64,000 bases of DNA from Pseudacidovorax sp. GTDB lineage: Bacteria; Pseudomonadota; Gammaproteobacteria; Burkholderiales; Burkholderiaceae_C. Each line of letters starts with the position of its first letter. The first letter of the stretch is position 1. The stretch spans positions 124,001 through 188,000 of the forward strand of contig NZ_JAGOPN010000012.1 of the NCBI RefSeq assembly GCF_017991995.1. The letters run 5' to 3'. A program made the translations under genes and the position numbers. The notes under the pieces were generated by a model. It did not search any database and was not told the origin of the DNA. It saw only the letters and a list, made by a program, of their open reading frames with translations. This document shows, one piece after another, positions 9,889-20,058 of this stretch.

Positions 9889-10830
9889 TCAGGGGCCGCC
9901 GGGCTGACGCAGCGAGGCGGCCGCGTTCTTGACCTGCTCGCGCAGCCACTGGGCCGCACTCGACGAATGCGTGCGCTCGTGCCAGAGCTGGTAATAGAGC
10001 AGGCGCGGCAAGGTGGCCGGGCAGTCGAGGATGCGCACCGGCAGCTGCTGCGCAAAGCGCTCGCAGAACTGGCGGCCGGTGGTCAGCACCAGCAGGCTGC
10101 TGGCCACCATCTGCGGAATCAGGCTGAAGTGCGCGCAGCGCGCCGTGATGTTGCGCTGGCGCCCGATGGCGTCGAGCAGCTGGTCGATGATCCCGCGCGC
10201 GCCCGGGTGCGTGGGCGTCGGCGCGATGTGCTCGGCCTCCAGCCAGGTCTCGAAGTCCCAGCCGCGGCGCACCGCGGGGTGCTCCTGGCTCACCATCGAC
10301 ACCACCTCGTCGCCGAAGAGGCGCGACATGTGCAGGTCTTCGGGCGGCTTGAGCCAGTTGCCGATCACCAGGTCCAGCGTGCCTTCGGCCAGGTGGGCGT
10401 GGTAGTCGGAATCGGACGAAAGCGGATGGATCTCGATGCGCGTGAGCGGTGCCAGCCGCTTGATCTGCGTCACCACCAGCGGCAGGAACAGCGGATCGAG
10501 GTAGTCGTTGGCGGCGATGCGGAAGGTGGTGGCCGCCGTCTGCGGATCGAAGCCGCGCACGTCCGAGAACAGCATCTCGGCCGCGCGCAGGATGCTGGCC
10601 GCGGGCTCGATCATGCGCAATCCCGCCTCGGTGGGCACCATGCCGGAGCCCGAGCGCACCAGCAACGGATCGCCCGACAGCTCGCGCAGCCGCTTGAGCG
10701 CCGCCGAGACGGCCGGCTGGTACATGCCCAGCCGCAGCGCCGCCCGCGAGACGCTGCGGTCGGTGAGCACGGTATAGAGCACCCGGATGAGGTGCAGATC
10801 GATCTTGTCGAAGAGGGCCTGGTCTCGCAT
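9889..10830 (-). CDS. LysR family transcriptional regulator (purine locus)
   Basis: A 313-residue regulator. The N-terminal winged helix (about residues 10-70) includes 'SVSRAALRLGMYQPAVSAAL', the typical LysR recognition region, and the remainder is a co-inducer-binding domain. It lies between xdhAB and the NCS2 permease gene on the same strand, 45 bases from the permease and 77 bases from xdhB. This suggests it is co-transcribed with and controls purine uptake and oxidation genes. The inducer is unknown. A purine intermediate such as xanthine or urate is plausible by context only. Confidence 0.88.
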   Translation of the reverse strand: MRDQALFDKIDLHLIRVLYTVLTDRSVSRAALRLGMYQPAVSAALKRLRELSGDPLLVRSGSGMVPTEAGLRMIEPAASILRAAEMLFSDVRGFDPQTAATTFRIAANDYLDPLFLPLVVTQIKRLAPLTRIEIHPLSSDSDYHAHLAEGTLDLVIGNWLKPPEDLHMSRLFGDEVVSMVSQEHPAVRRGWDFETWLEAEHIAPTPTHPGARGIIDQLLDAIGRQRNITARCAHFSLIPQMVASSLLVLTTGRQFCERFAQQLPVRILDCPATLPRLLYYQLWHERTHSSSAAQWLREQVKNAAASLRQPGGP

Positions 10831-10907
10831 GGGGCCTCACTCTGCCAGAGACAGGCGACGCCCGGCCCCGTGGCGGGGCCATGGCGACGACGGTCCCGGC
10901 CGAACGA

Positions 10908-13340
10908 TCAGGCGGTGGCGGGAGCGGACTGGACCGCGTTCAGTGCACGCAGGATCGCTTCGCTGGTGGCCGGTGCCCGCAGCGGTGGATCGACCCGGTG
11001 GCCGCCCGCGGCCGACACGGCATCGCGGATGGCAAAGAACACCGAGAAAGGCAGCAGTAGCGGCGGCTCGCCGACAGCCTTGCTGCGGTGGATGGAATCC
11101 TCGGCATTGGGGCCGTCGAAGAGCCGCACGTTGAACACCGGCGGGCAGTCGTTGGCCGTGGGGATCTTGTAGGTGCTGGGCGCGTGCGTCAGCAGCTTGC
11201 CGTTGCCCGGGTGCCAGACCAGCTCCTCGGTGGTGAGCCAGCCCATGCCCTGGATGAAGGCGCCTTCGACCTGGCCGATGTCCACCGCGGGGTTGAGCGA
11301 ACGGCCGGCATCGTGCAGCACGTCGGCACGCAGCAGCTTCCATTCGCCGGTCAGGGTGTCGATGACCACCTCGCTCACCGCCGCGCCATAGGCGAAGTAG
11401 TAGAAGGGATGGCCCTGCATGGTCTGTGCGTTCCAGTGCAGGCCGGGCGTGCTGTAGAAGCCGTCGGACCACAGTTGCACCCGGTCGGTGTAGGCCTCGG
11501 CCACCAGCGTGGCGAAGGTGAGTTCGCGCCCGGCCACCTGCACCTTGCCATTGGCGAATTGCACCGCGTCGGGCGTGCCGCCATGGCGGCGCGCGGCGAA
11601 GTCGGCGAGCCGCTCGCGGATCTGGCGGGCCGCGTCCTGCGCGGCCTTGCCGTTGAGGTCGGCGCCGGTCGATGCGGCCGTGGCCGAGGTGTTGGCCACC
11701 TTGGTCGTGTCGGTGGCTGTGGCGCGCACACGCTCGAATTCCACGCCCAGCTCGTGCGCCACCACCTGCGCCACCTTGGTGTTCAGGCCCTGGCCCATCT
11801 CGGTGCCGCCGTGGTTCACGAGGATGGAGCCGTCGGTGTAGACGTGCACCAGCGCCCCGGCCTGGTTGAAGTGCGGCACGTTGAAGCTGATGCCGAACTT
11901 GATCGGCGTGAGCGCCATGCCGCGCTTGAGCACCGAGCTCTTGGCGTTGAAGGCCGCGATGGCCTCGCGACGCTCGCGATAGCTGCTCGAATCCTCGAGC
12001 TGGTCGACAAGCTCGTGGATCACGTTGTCGCGCACCGTCTGGCCGTAGGGCGTGACGTTGCGCTCGGTCTTGCCGTAGAAATTGGCACGGCGCACGTCGA
12101 GCGCATCGCGGCCGAGCTGGCGGGCGATGGAGTCGAGCACGTACTCCACCGCGATGGCGCCCTGCGGCCCGCCGAAGCCGCGGAAGGCGGTGTTGCTCTG
12201 CGTGTTGGTGCGGCCCGAGAAGCCATGCATGCTCACCTCGGGCAGCCAGTAGGCGTTGTCGAAGTGGCACAGGGCGCGGGTCATCACCGGGCCGGACAGG
12301 TCGGCAGAGTGGCCGGCGCGCGAGACCATGCTGATCTCGGCGCCGAGGATGCGGCCTTCGTCGTCGAAGCCCACTTCGTACTCGTACCAGAAGCAGTGAC
12401 GGCGGCCGGTGATCAGGAAGTCGTCGTCGCGGTCCGGGCGCAGCTTGACGGGGCGACGCAGCTTGTTGGCCGCCACGGCGGCGATGCAGGCGAACAGGCC
12501 CGACTGCGATTCCTTGCCGCCGAAACCGCCACCCATGCGCCGGCATTCGATGTGCACCTCGTTGGAATGCAGGTGCAGCGCATGCGCCACCAGGTGCTGC
12601 ATCTCGGTGGGATGCTGGGTCGAGCAGTAGACCTGCATCGTCCCACCTTCCTTGGGGATGGCGTAGCTGATCTGGCCTTCGAGGTAGAACTGCTCCTGGC
12701 CGCCGACGTCGAGTTCGCCCTTCAGGCGGTGCGGCGCGGCCTCGATGGCGGCACGCACCGCCAGCCCCTTGTCGCTGCGGGTCAGGTGCATGGGCGGCAC
12801 CACGTACTGGCCGCGGGCATGCGCCTGCTGCGGCGTCAGCACCGGCTCGGCCGGTGCCACGCGCGCGGCTTCCTTGGCGCGCGCGGCGGCGCGGCGGGCC
12901 TCGGTGCGGGTGCGGGCGATGACTGCAAAGAGTGGCTGGCCCAGGAAGCGGATCTCGCCGTCACAGAGCAACGGATCGTCATGCACGATCGAGCCGCAGT
13001 CGTTGGCGCCCGGAATATCGTCGGCCACGATCACGTCCACCACGCCGGGCATGGCGCGGATGGCGTCCAGGTCCAGCCCTTCCAGCCGGCCGGCCGCCAC
13101 GGGCGACAGGCCCAGCGCGCAATGCAGCGTGCCGGCCAGCTCGGGCAGGTCGTCGGTGTAGGTGGCCTCGCCGGCCACGTGCAGATGGGCGGATTCGTGC
13201 GGGCGGCTGATGCCCACGCGGGCGCCCTGGGCCAGGGCCTGGGCTTCGGCCCGGGTGTCGATGCGGGCGGCCGTGTTGGCGGCGTAGTCGGCGAAGGCCT
13301 CGGCGGACTGCAGCAGGGCGGGGTCGATCGGCTTGTTCAT
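10908..13340 (-). CDS. xdhB: Xanthine dehydrogenase, molybdopterin-binding subunit
   Basis: An 810-residue molybdenum hydroxylase large subunit that oxidises hypoxanthine to xanthine and xanthine to urate at a Mo-pterin site. The glycine-rich cofactor motif GGGFGGKES is near residue 270. The catalytic glutamate motif VGEPPLLLPF is near residue 757. Length matches the bacterial two-subunit XdhB. It starts 3 bases after the xdhA stop with a GGAG ribosome site inside the end of xdhA, so the two are translated together. The maturation factor gene xdhC, often adjacent, is not present in the window. A GC-rich 7-bp hairpin without a T-run follows at 10864-10880. Confidence 0.96.
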   Translation of the reverse strand: MNKPIDPALLQSAEAFADYAANTAARIDTRAEAQALAQGARVGISRPHESAHLHVAGEATYTDDLPELAGTLHCALGLSPVAAGRLEGLDLDAIRAMPGVVDVIVADDIPGANDCGSIVHDDPLLCDGEIRFLGQPLFAVIARTRTEARRAAARAKEAARVAPAEPVLTPQQAHARGQYVVPPMHLTRSDKGLAVRAAIEAAPHRLKGELDVGGQEQFYLEGQISYAIPKEGGTMQVYCSTQHPTEMQHLVAHALHLHSNEVHIECRRMGGGFGGKESQSGLFACIAAVAANKLRRPVKLRPDRDDDFLITGRRHCFWYEYEVGFDDEGRILGAEISMVSRAGHSADLSGPVMTRALCHFDNAYWLPEVSMHGFSGRTNTQSNTAFRGFGGPQGAIAVEYVLDSIARQLGRDALDVRRANFYGKTERNVTPYGQTVRDNVIHELVDQLEDSSSYRERREAIAAFNAKSSVLKRGMALTPIKFGISFNVPHFNQAGALVHVYTDGSILVNHGGTEMGQGLNTKVAQVVAHELGVEFERVRATATDTTKVANTSATAASTGADLNGKAAQDAARQIRERLADFAARRHGGTPDAVQFANGKVQVAGRELTFATLVAEAYTDRVQLWSDGFYSTPGLHWNAQTMQGHPFYYFAYGAAVSEVVIDTLTGEWKLLRADVLHDAGRSLNPAVDIGQVEGAFIQGMGWLTTEELVWHPGNGKLLTHAPSTYKIPTANDCPPVFNVRLFDGPNAEDSIHRSKAVGEPPLLLPFSVFFAIRDAVSAAGGHRVDPPLRAPATSEAILRALNAVQSAPATA

Positions 13341-13343
13341 CGT

Positions 13344-14921
13344 TCAGGCTCCGAAGGCAGGGGCGTGGGGCATCACCGTCCAGACGCTGGTCTCCTGCGC
13401 CTCCAGCGGCTCGTCGGCGCGCGTCTCCAGCCAGAAGCGCTGCAGCAGGTTCTGCGCCACCTGCAGCCGGTAGTCGGCCGAGGCGCGCAGGTCGGTCATC
13501 GGCTTGAAGTCCTGGGCGAGTGCGGCCTTGGCGGCTTCGACGGTCTGCTGGGTCCAGGGCTTGCCGACGAGGGCGGCCTCGGCCTGGGTGGCACGGCGCA
13601 CGATGGCGGCCATGCCGCCGTAGGCCAGGCGGATGCTGCGCACCACCTCGCCGTCCAGCTCCAGCGCGAAGCCGGCGCACAGGGCCGAGATGTCGCAGTC
13701 GAAGCGCTTGCTGATCTTGTAGCCGCGCAACTGGCGCTCGAACGCCGACAGCGGCAGCGCGATGCCCTGCACGAACTCGCCGCTCTGCAGCTGGTTCTTC
13801 ATGTAGTCGACGTAGAAGTCGGTCAGGGGCATGCGGCGCACGCAGTGGCCCTTGCGCAGTTCCACCTCCGCATCGAGCGCCATGAGGATGGGCGGCGAGT
13901 CGCCGATGGGCGAGCCGTTGGCCACGTTGCCACCCAGCGTGCCCGCATGGCGGATGGGCGGCGAGGCGAAGCGCAGCCACACGTCCTGCAGCGAGGGCGC
14001 GCGCTGCACGATGGCGGACCAGGCGTCTTCCAGCGAGACGGCGGCGCCGATCCACAGCTCGTCCTGCTCCACCACGTCGATGCGCTTGAGCTCGGGCACG
14101 TTGCCGATGTAGAGGATGTCGCCCAGGTCGCGGAACTGCTTGTTGACCCACAGGCCGATGTCGGTGGAGCCGGCCAGCAGCCGCGCCTGCGGCTTGGCCA
14201 CGCGCAGTTCGGCGAAGGCCTCCAGGCTGACGGGTGCGTGGAAGTGGTCAGTGCGGTGGCCGAGCGGCGCGGCGTAGTCGAAGGTGGCGTCGGTGCGCAG
14301 GGCCTGCAGTGCCTGCACCACGGGGGCGGTATCCAGCCTGACCGGCGGCAGGTCGAACATCTTCTGGCCGGCGTCGAGGATGGGCCGATAGCCCGTGCAG
14401 CGGCACAGGTTGCCCGACAGCTCGTCGGCCAGCTGCTGGCGCGTCGGCCGGCTGCCGCGGGCGCCGTGCTGCTCGTAGCTGGCCCACATCGACATCACGA
14501 AGCCCGGGGTGCAGAAGCCGCATTGCGAACCGTGGCAGTCCACCATCGCCTGCTGCACCGGATGCAGTTGCTGGACAGGGTGCTTGGAATGACGCTCGCC
14601 GTCGTGCACGCAGGCCGTCTGCGCCTTGAGGTCTTCGACGGTGAACAGCGCCTTGCCATGCAGCGTGGGCAGGAACTGGATGCAGGCGTTGACCGTCTGC
14701 AGCTTCAGCCCGCCGACGGCGCCGGATTCACCTTCGGCGGCCAGTTCGCCGATCACCACGGTGCAGGCGCCGCAGTCGCCCTCGTTGCAGCCTTCCTTGG
14801 TGCCGGTGCAGCGCGCGTCCTCGCGCAGCCAGTCGAGCACGGAGCGCGTGGGATGCACGCCGTCGACCGCCACCACGCGGCCGCGGTGGAAGAACTGGAT
14901 GGGTTGGGTGGAGGTGCTCAT
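13344..14921 (-). CDS. xdhA: Xanthine dehydrogenase, FeS/FAD small subunit
   Basis: A 525-residue subunit that passes electrons from the Mo site to NAD through two [2Fe-2S] clusters and FAD. The ferredoxin-like cluster ligands are visible as C45, C50, C53 and C80. The second cluster ligands are C134, C137, C173 and C175 (QCGFC ... NLCRC). The FAD-binding region contains LAGSTDIGLW. ATG 14921 was chosen over longer in-frame starts because the family N-terminus begins shortly before 'IQFFHRGRVVAVDGV'. Upstream is a 203-base gap before the next same-strand gene, the likely site of the xdhAB promoter. Confidence 0.96.
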   Translation of the reverse strand: MSTSTQPIQFFHRGRVVAVDGVHPTRSVLDWLREDARCTGTKEGCNEGDCGACTVVIGELAAEGESGAVGGLKLQTVNACIQFLPTLHGKALFTVEDLKAQTACVHDGERHSKHPVQQLHPVQQAMVDCHGSQCGFCTPGFVMSMWASYEQHGARGSRPTRQQLADELSGNLCRCTGYRPILDAGQKMFDLPPVRLDTAPVVQALQALRTDATFDYAAPLGHRTDHFHAPVSLEAFAELRVAKPQARLLAGSTDIGLWVNKQFRDLGDILYIGNVPELKRIDVVEQDELWIGAAVSLEDAWSAIVQRAPSLQDVWLRFASPPIRHAGTLGGNVANGSPIGDSPPILMALDAEVELRKGHCVRRMPLTDFYVDYMKNQLQSGEFVQGIALPLSAFERQLRGYKISKRFDCDISALCAGFALELDGEVVRSIRLAYGGMAAIVRRATQAEAALVGKPWTQQTVEAAKAALAQDFKPMTDLRASADYRLQVAQNLLQRFWLETRADEPLEAQETSVWTVMPHAPAFGA

Positions 14922-15124
14922 GGATCTCGTGGGGGCAGCGAAGCCGCAGGCGGCGCGGCGATGGGCGAAGTTAGTCGGAGTCGAGCTTACGCGGATACGC
15001 CCTGGGCCATAGAGGCCATCCGCCAATCGTTATGCGCTGCGCGTGGGCACCCTCGCCATGCACCGTGGCGTCACCTGCGCGACCCATGCTGGTGCCGCAG
15101 GCCCTGCGGCGGTGCAGCATCCGG

Positions 15125-16051
15125 TCAGGCCGGCAGGCCAGTGTCCTCGCCGAACAGGCGCACGATCTCGCCGCGCAGCCAGCGGTTGGGCGCATCGTCC
15201 TCGAAGCGGCGGCTCCAGTGCAGGGCCACGCCGAAATCGCGCAGGGGAAAGTCGGGTTCGACGATGGCGAAGCCGGCGCCTTCGCCGAAGCTGCGGGCGA
15301 TGTTGCGCGGCATGACCACCGCCAGGTCGGTGTCGCGCACGATGGCAGGCAGCACCATGAAATGCTCGGTCACCAGCCGCACGCGCTCCTCCAACTCCAT
15401 CAGCTGCAGGATGCGCAGGGTGTCGGCATGCGAGCGCACGGCCACGAAGTCCAGCGTCTGCAGCGCCGCCAGCAGCGCCTTGCCGCGCAGGGTGCGGCGG
15501 GCGAAAGGATGGCCGTCGCGCACCAGCACGATGTAGCGGTCGTTCAGCAGGTGCTGGCGCCGCGTGTCCTTCACCTTGGGCAGGAAGCCGAAGGCCAGGT
15601 CGATGCGGCCCTCGTCCAGCGCGGCAGCGATGTCCTGCGGGCGCAGCGGCAGCGTCTCCAGCCGCACGCCGGGCGCCAACGCGCGCAGGTGCTGCATCAG
15701 CGGCGGCAGGAAGCGGCCCTCGCCGATGTCGCTCATGTGGATACGGAAGGTCTTGCGCGAGCGGGCCGGGTCGAAGCGCTCGGGCTCGGCCACGGCCTCA
15801 TGGAGCGCCGCGAGCGCCGCCCGCACGGCCGGCGCCAGCCGCTCGGCCCGCGGCGTGGGCGCCACGCCGCCGGCCACCCGGGTGAACAGCGCGTCGCCCA
15901 GCGCGAGCCGCAGCCGCGTCAGGCCATGGCTGACCGCCGGCTGGGTCAGGCCCAGGGCCTCGGCGGCGCGGCTCACGTTGCGGGTGCGGTGCACGGCATC
16001 GAAGACGCGCAGCAGGTTCAGGTCCAGCTTTTCCATATGCACGCCGTTCAT
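15125..16051 (-). CDS. LysR family transcriptional regulator (divergent from iorA)
   Basis: A 308-residue LysR regulator with the N-terminal motif 'MEKLDLNLLRVFDAVHRTRN' and helix-turn-helix 'NVSRAAEALGLTQPAVSHGL', followed by a substrate-binding domain. ATG 16051 or ATG 16036 (starting at MEKLD) are both possible. Longer frames upstream lack family similarity. The gene is divergent from iorA, with about 140 bases between starts, so it most likely controls the iorAB operon. It could also act on xdhA downstream. The effector is unknown. Confidence 0.85.
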   Translation of the reverse strand: MNGVHMEKLDLNLLRVFDAVHRTRNVSRAAEALGLTQPAVSHGLTRLRLALGDALFTRVAGGVAPTPRAERLAPAVRAALAALHEAVAEPERFDPARSRKTFRIHMSDIGEGRFLPPLMQHLRALAPGVRLETLPLRPQDIAAALDEGRIDLAFGFLPKVKDTRRQHLLNDRYIVLVRDGHPFARRTLRGKALLAALQTLDFVAVRSHADTLRILQLMELEERVRLVTEHFMVLPAIVRDTDLAVVMPRNIARSFGEGAGFAIVEPDFPLRDFGVALHWSRRFEDDAPNRWLRGEIVRLFGEDTGLPA

Positions 16052-16190
16052 AACACTTAGCGGGTCCATTGCATTGAGGACATGCCCCAGGCGCCGGACA
16101 CTCCGCGCTTTCGCATGAGCGGCCCCCCGGGCTGCGGTGGCCGACGCCCCTGGACGCGCGGCCAGGCCCCCACGACGGAGAGACAAGAAC

Positions 16191-18344
16191 ATGGAAGTTT
16201 CCTTCAGCAAGGAAGTGCAGGCGCTGCGCCTGGGCGCGGGCCAGACCTTCCACGGCGAGGGCATCCTGGCCATCACCAAGGGCCTGCTGCAGGCCGGCGT
16301 GGCCTACGTGGGCGGCTATCAGGGCGCGCCGGTGTCGCACCTGCTGGACGTGATGGTGCAGGGCCGCGACTACATGCAGGAGTTGGGCGTGCACGTCGAG
16401 GCCTGCTCCAACGAGGCTTCAGCCGCGGCCATGCTGGGCGCCTCTATCCACTACCCGCTGCGCGGCGCCGTCACCTGGAAGTCCATCGTCGGCACCAACG
16501 TGGCGGCCGATGCCCTTTCCAACCTCAGCTCGCCGGGCGTGACCGGCGGCGTGCTGATCGTGGTGGGCGAGGACTACGGCGAAGGCGCCAGCGTGATCCA
16601 GGAGCGCACCCATGCCTATGCGCTCAAGTCCAGCCTGTGCCTGCTGGACCCGCGCCCCCACCTGCCGACCATGGTGCGCATGGTGGAGGAAGGCTTCAAC
16701 CTCTCCGAGGCCTCGAGCATGCCCTGCATGATGGAGCTGCGCATCCGCGCCTGCCACGTGCGCGGCAGCTTCGACTGCAAGGACAACCGCGCCCCGGCCG
16801 TCAGCACCCGCAGCCTGATGGAGGAGCCGGCCCGCTTCGACTACGAGCGCCTGGCCCATCCGCCCGTCACCTTCGGCCACGAGAAGCGCAAGAGCGCCGA
16901 GCGCATTCCGGCCGCGCAGCGCTACATCGCCGAGCACGGCCTGAATGAGCTGATGCCCGGCCCACGCGAGGACCTGGGCATCGTGGTGCAGGGCGGGCTC
17001 TACAACGCCCTCATCCGCGCGCTGCAGCAGCACGGCCTGGCCGATGCCTTCGGCCAGAGCGAGATCCCGATCCTGGTGCTCAACGTCACCTATCCGCTGG
17101 TGCCGGCGCAGATCGTCGACTTCGCCGCCGGCAAGCGCGCCCTGCTGGTGGTGGAGGAAGGCCAGCCCGAGTACATCGAGCAGGACATCGCGACGCTGCT
17201 GCGGCGGCGCGACCTGCGGACGCCGCTGCACGGCAAGGACCTGCTGCAGATGGCGGGCGAGTACACCACCGAGGTGTTGACCCGTGGCCTGGCCGCCTTC
17301 GCCGCGCGCTACCTGCCCGAGGGCGCCGGCCAGACCGGTACCGACTGGCTGGCCGCCAACGACGCGCGCCGCCGGGCCGTGGCCGAGCTGCTGGGCAAGC
17401 CGCTGCCGGGGCGGCCGCCGGGCTTCTGCATCGGCTGCCCGGAGCGGCCGGTGTTCTCGGCCCTCAAGCTCGCGCAGCAGGAAGTGGGCAAGGTGCACAT
17501 CGCCGCCGACATCGGCTGCCATGCCTTCGGCACCTTCGAGCCCTTCAGCGGCGGCCATTCGATCCTGGGCTACGGCATGAGCCTGGCCAGCCGCGCGGGC
17601 GTCTCGCCCATGATGCAGCGGCGGGTGCTGTCGATCATGGGCGACGGCGGCTTCTGGCACAACGGCCTGCTCACCGGCGTGCAGAGCGCCCTCTTCAACG
17701 GCGACGACGCCGTGCTGCTGATCTTCAAGAACGGCTACACCAGCGCCACCGGCACGCAGGACATCATCTCCACGCCCGACGAGGACACCAAGGCCCGCGC
17801 CGAGGACAAGCAGCAGAGCCTGGCCCACAAGAACCACACCATCGAGGACACGCTGCGCGGCCTGGGCGTGAAGTGGATGCGTACGGTCCATACCTACGAG
17901 GTGGCAACCATGCGGGCCACGCTGACGGAGGCCTTCACGACCTCCTTCGAAGGGCTGAAGGTCATCATTGCCGAAGGCGAATGCCAGCTGGAGCGCCAGC
18001 GCCGCATCAAGCCCTGGATCGCACAGCTGCTCAAGAAGGGCGAGCGCGTGGTACGCGTGAAGTACGGCGTGGACGAGGACGTGTGCAACGGTGACCACGC
18101 CTGCATCCGCCTGTCGGGCTGCCCCACGCTGACACTCAAGGACAACCCCGACCCGCTGAAGGTGGACCCGGTGGCCACCGTCATCGACGGCTGCGTGGGC
18201 TGCGGCCTGTGCGGCGCCAATGCGCATGCGGCCACGCTGTGCCCCAGCTTCTACCGGGCCGAGGTGGTGCAGAACCCGCGCTGGCACGAGCGGCTGCTGC
18301 ACGGCCTGCAGTCCGCCCTGGTGCGCGCCCTGCGCCCGGCATGA
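16191..18344 (+). CDS. iorA: Indolepyruvate ferredoxin oxidoreductase, alpha subunit
   Basis: A 717-residue thiamine-diphosphate enzyme that decarboxylates aryl-pyruvates (indolepyruvate, phenylpyruvate) to aryl-acetyl-CoA with ferredoxin as acceptor. The order seen is an N-terminal POR-type domain (GGYQGAPVSHLLDVM), the motif CIGCPERPVF near residues 413-422, the TPP motif GDGGFWHNGL near residue 483, and a C-terminal ferredoxin domain. That last domain has Cys residues from about 632 and the 4Fe-4S motif CVGCGLC from about 668. ATG 16191 has a GGAG ribosome site 11-13 bases upstream. iorB follows after 10 bases. An oxygen-sensitive enzyme class in an apparently aerobic genome is notable. 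Confidence 0.92.
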   Translation: MEVSFSKEVQALRLGAGQTFHGEGILAITKGLLQAGVAYVGGYQGAPVSHLLDVMVQGRDYMQELGVHVEACSNEASAAAMLGASIHYPLRGAVTWKSIVGTNVAADALSNLSSPGVTGGVLIVVGEDYGEGASVIQERTHAYALKSSLCLLDPRPHLPTMVRMVEEGFNLSEASSMPCMMELRIRACHVRGSFDCKDNRAPAVSTRSLMEEPARFDYERLAHPPVTFGHEKRKSAERIPAAQRYIAEHGLNELMPGPREDLGIVVQGGLYNALIRALQQHGLADAFGQSEIPILVLNVTYPLVPAQIVDFAAGKRALLVVEEGQPEYIEQDIATLLRRRDLRTPLHGKDLLQMAGEYTTEVLTRGLAAFAARYLPEGAGQTGTDWLAANDARRRAVAELLGKPLPGRPPGFCIGCPERPVFSALKLAQQEVGKVHIAADIGCHAFGTFEPFSGGHSILGYGMSLASRAGVSPMMQRRVLSIMGDGGFWHNGLLTGVQSALFNGDDAVLLIFKNGYTSATGTQDIISTPDEDTKARAEDKQQSLAHKNHTIEDTLRGLGVKWMRTVHTYEVATMRATLTEAFTTSFEGLKVIIAEGECQLERQRRIKPWIAQLLKKGERVVRVKYGVDEDVCNGDHACIRLSGCPTLTLKDNPDPLKVDPVATVIDGCVGCGLCGANAHAATLCPSFYRAEVVQNPRWHERLLHGLQSALVRALRPA

Positions 18345-18354
18345 GGAGCAACCC

Positions 18355-20019
18355 ATGCCCGCTTCGCTCCATCCCCGCTTCGACACCATGAATCCCATCG
18401 CGTCCGCGAATCAACGCCCCCTCACCCTGCTCCTGTGCGCCCTGGGCGGCGAAGGCGGCGGCGTGCTCACCGAATGGCTGATCGAGGCCGCCCGCCATGC
18501 GGGTTACGCGGCGCAGAGCACCTCGGTGCCCGGCGTGGCCCAGCGCACCGGCGCCACCACCTACTACGTCGAGGTCTTCCCGGTGCCGCTGGCGCAGCTG
18601 CAAGGGCGCCAGCCGGTGTTCAGCCTGGTGCCAGCCCCGGGCGCGCTGGACGTGATCGTCTCCTCCGAGTTGCTGGAGACCACGCGCCAGATCGCCAATG
18701 GCATGGCCGACCCAACGCGCACCCAGGTCATCACCTCCTCCAGCCGCAGCCTGACCACGGCCGAGCGCATGGCGCTGGGCGACGGCCGGGCCGATGCGGC
18801 GCAGCTGCTGGAGGTGGTGCGCCGCTTCAGCCGCGCGCACCAGGTGCTGGACATGGCGGCGATGGCCCGCGAATGCGGCACCGTCATCAGCAGCATCATG
18901 TACGGCGCCATCGCCGGCAGCGGCGTGCTGCCCTGGCCGCGCGCGGCCTTCGAGGCGGCGATCCACGATCCGGCCTCGGGCAAGGCGCCGGGCGCCACCG
19001 CGGCGGCCAGCCTGCGCGGCTTTGCGCGTGCCTACGAGGCGGTGAATGCACCGCGGCAGCAGGCGGCCTTCGTCGATGCGCTGCTGAAGGACCCGAAGGT
19101 GGAAGCCACGCCGGCCCCGACGCTGCCCGCCGACCTGGCCAGCCGCTTTCCGCCCGCCGTGCACGAGATGATGGCCCTGGGCCATGCGCGCACGCTGGAG
19201 TACCAGGACGGGGCCTACGCAAGTCGCTACACGGACCGCCTGGCGCGCGTGCTCGATGCCGAACGCGCGTCCGACCCCGCGGGCGCGCACGGCTGGGCCA
19301 TCACCCGCGAGATGGCCCGCTGGCTGGCCCTGTGGATGGCCTTCGACGACATCGTGCGCGTGGCCGCGCTCAAGGCCCGCGCCAGCCGCGCCGAGCGGGT
19401 GCGCATGGAGGTCAAGGCCGGCGAGGCCGACCTGCTGCGCGTCTACGACCACTTCAAGCCCGGCGTACCGGAATTCGCCGCCCTGCTCCCGCCCGCCCTC
19501 GCCCGCCGGCTGCAGGACTGGGACCGCGCCCGCCAGCGCCGCGGCCAGTCGCCGTGGGCCCTGCCGCTGAAGGTGGGCAGCCACTCGGTCATGGGCATGG
19601 CCGCGCTGCGGCTGCTCGCCAGCCTGCGCCGGCTGCGGCCCATCGGCAGCCGCTTCGCCGAGGAGCAAAGGCTGATCGAGCACTGGCTGGCCGCCGTCCA
19701 GGCCGGCGCGCGCGAGGACTGGGCCCTCGGCCACGAGCTCGCGCTGTGCGGCCGCCTGATCAAGGGCTACGGCAGCACCAACGAGCGCGGCAAGGCCAAC
19801 CTGCTGCACATCGTCGACCACCTGGCCCGCAGCCCAGGCCGCACGCCGGCCGAGCGCGCGCAGGCCATTGCCGCGGCCCGCGAGGCCGCGCTGGCCGACG
19901 AGGCCGGCACCGCCCTCGACGCCACCCTGCGGGCGCACGGCGCGCCGCCGCGCCCGGTGGCCGAGCAGCCCATCCGCTGGATGCGCCGGCCGCCCCGCTC
20001 GCAGGGCCAGGGCGCCTGA
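18355..20019 (+). CDS. iorB: Indolepyruvate oxidoreductase, beta subunit (with DUF6537-type C-terminal region)
   Basis: A 554-residue partner of iorA. The N-terminal third is the 2-oxoacid:ferredoxin oxidoreductase gamma domain, with 'LCALGGEGGGVLTEWL' at the start and 'STSVPGVAQRTGATTYYVE'. The rest is the long C-terminal region found in the beta subunit of proteobacterial enzymes and absent from the roughly 200-residue archaeal subunit. ATG 18355 was chosen because GAGGAG lies directly after the iorA stop. An alternative ATG at 18388 would lose 11 residues. It is co-transcribed and probably translationally coupled with iorA. Confidence 0.88.
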   Translation: MPASLHPRFDTMNPIASANQRPLTLLLCALGGEGGGVLTEWLIEAARHAGYAAQSTSVPGVAQRTGATTYYVEVFPVPLAQLQGRQPVFSLVPAPGALDVIVSSELLETTRQIANGMADPTRTQVITSSSRSLTTAERMALGDGRADAAQLLEVVRRFSRAHQVLDMAAMARECGTVISSIMYGAIAGSGVLPWPRAAFEAAIHDPASGKAPGATAAASLRGFARAYEAVNAPRQQAAFVDALLKDPKVEATPAPTLPADLASRFPPAVHEMMALGHARTLEYQDGAYASRYTDRLARVLDAERASDPAGAHGWAITREMARWLALWMAFDDIVRVAALKARASRAERVRMEVKAGEADLLRVYDHFKPGVPEFAALLPPALARRLQDWDRARQRRGQSPWALPLKVGSHSVMGMAALRLLASLRRLRPIGSRFAEEQRLIEHWLAAVQAGAREDWALGHELALCGRLIKGYGSTNERGKANLLHIVDHLARSPGRTPAERAQAIAAAREAALADEAGTALDATLRAHGAPPRPVAEQPIRWMRRPPRSQGQGA

Positions 20020-20058
20020 GACACCGAGACCCCCAATAGACCAAGAAGGAGACAAGCG

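Noticed and set aside
10864-10880. Terminator after xdhB
   Set aside because: The 7-bp GC stem has no T-run on the minus strand, so termination is uncertain and read-through into the LysR gene is likely.
11088-15536. Open frame of nearly 1500 codons opposite xdhB and xdhA
   Set aside because: Antisense shadow: no recognisable domain, while the minus strand encodes both xanthine dehydrogenase subunits with all cofactor motifs.
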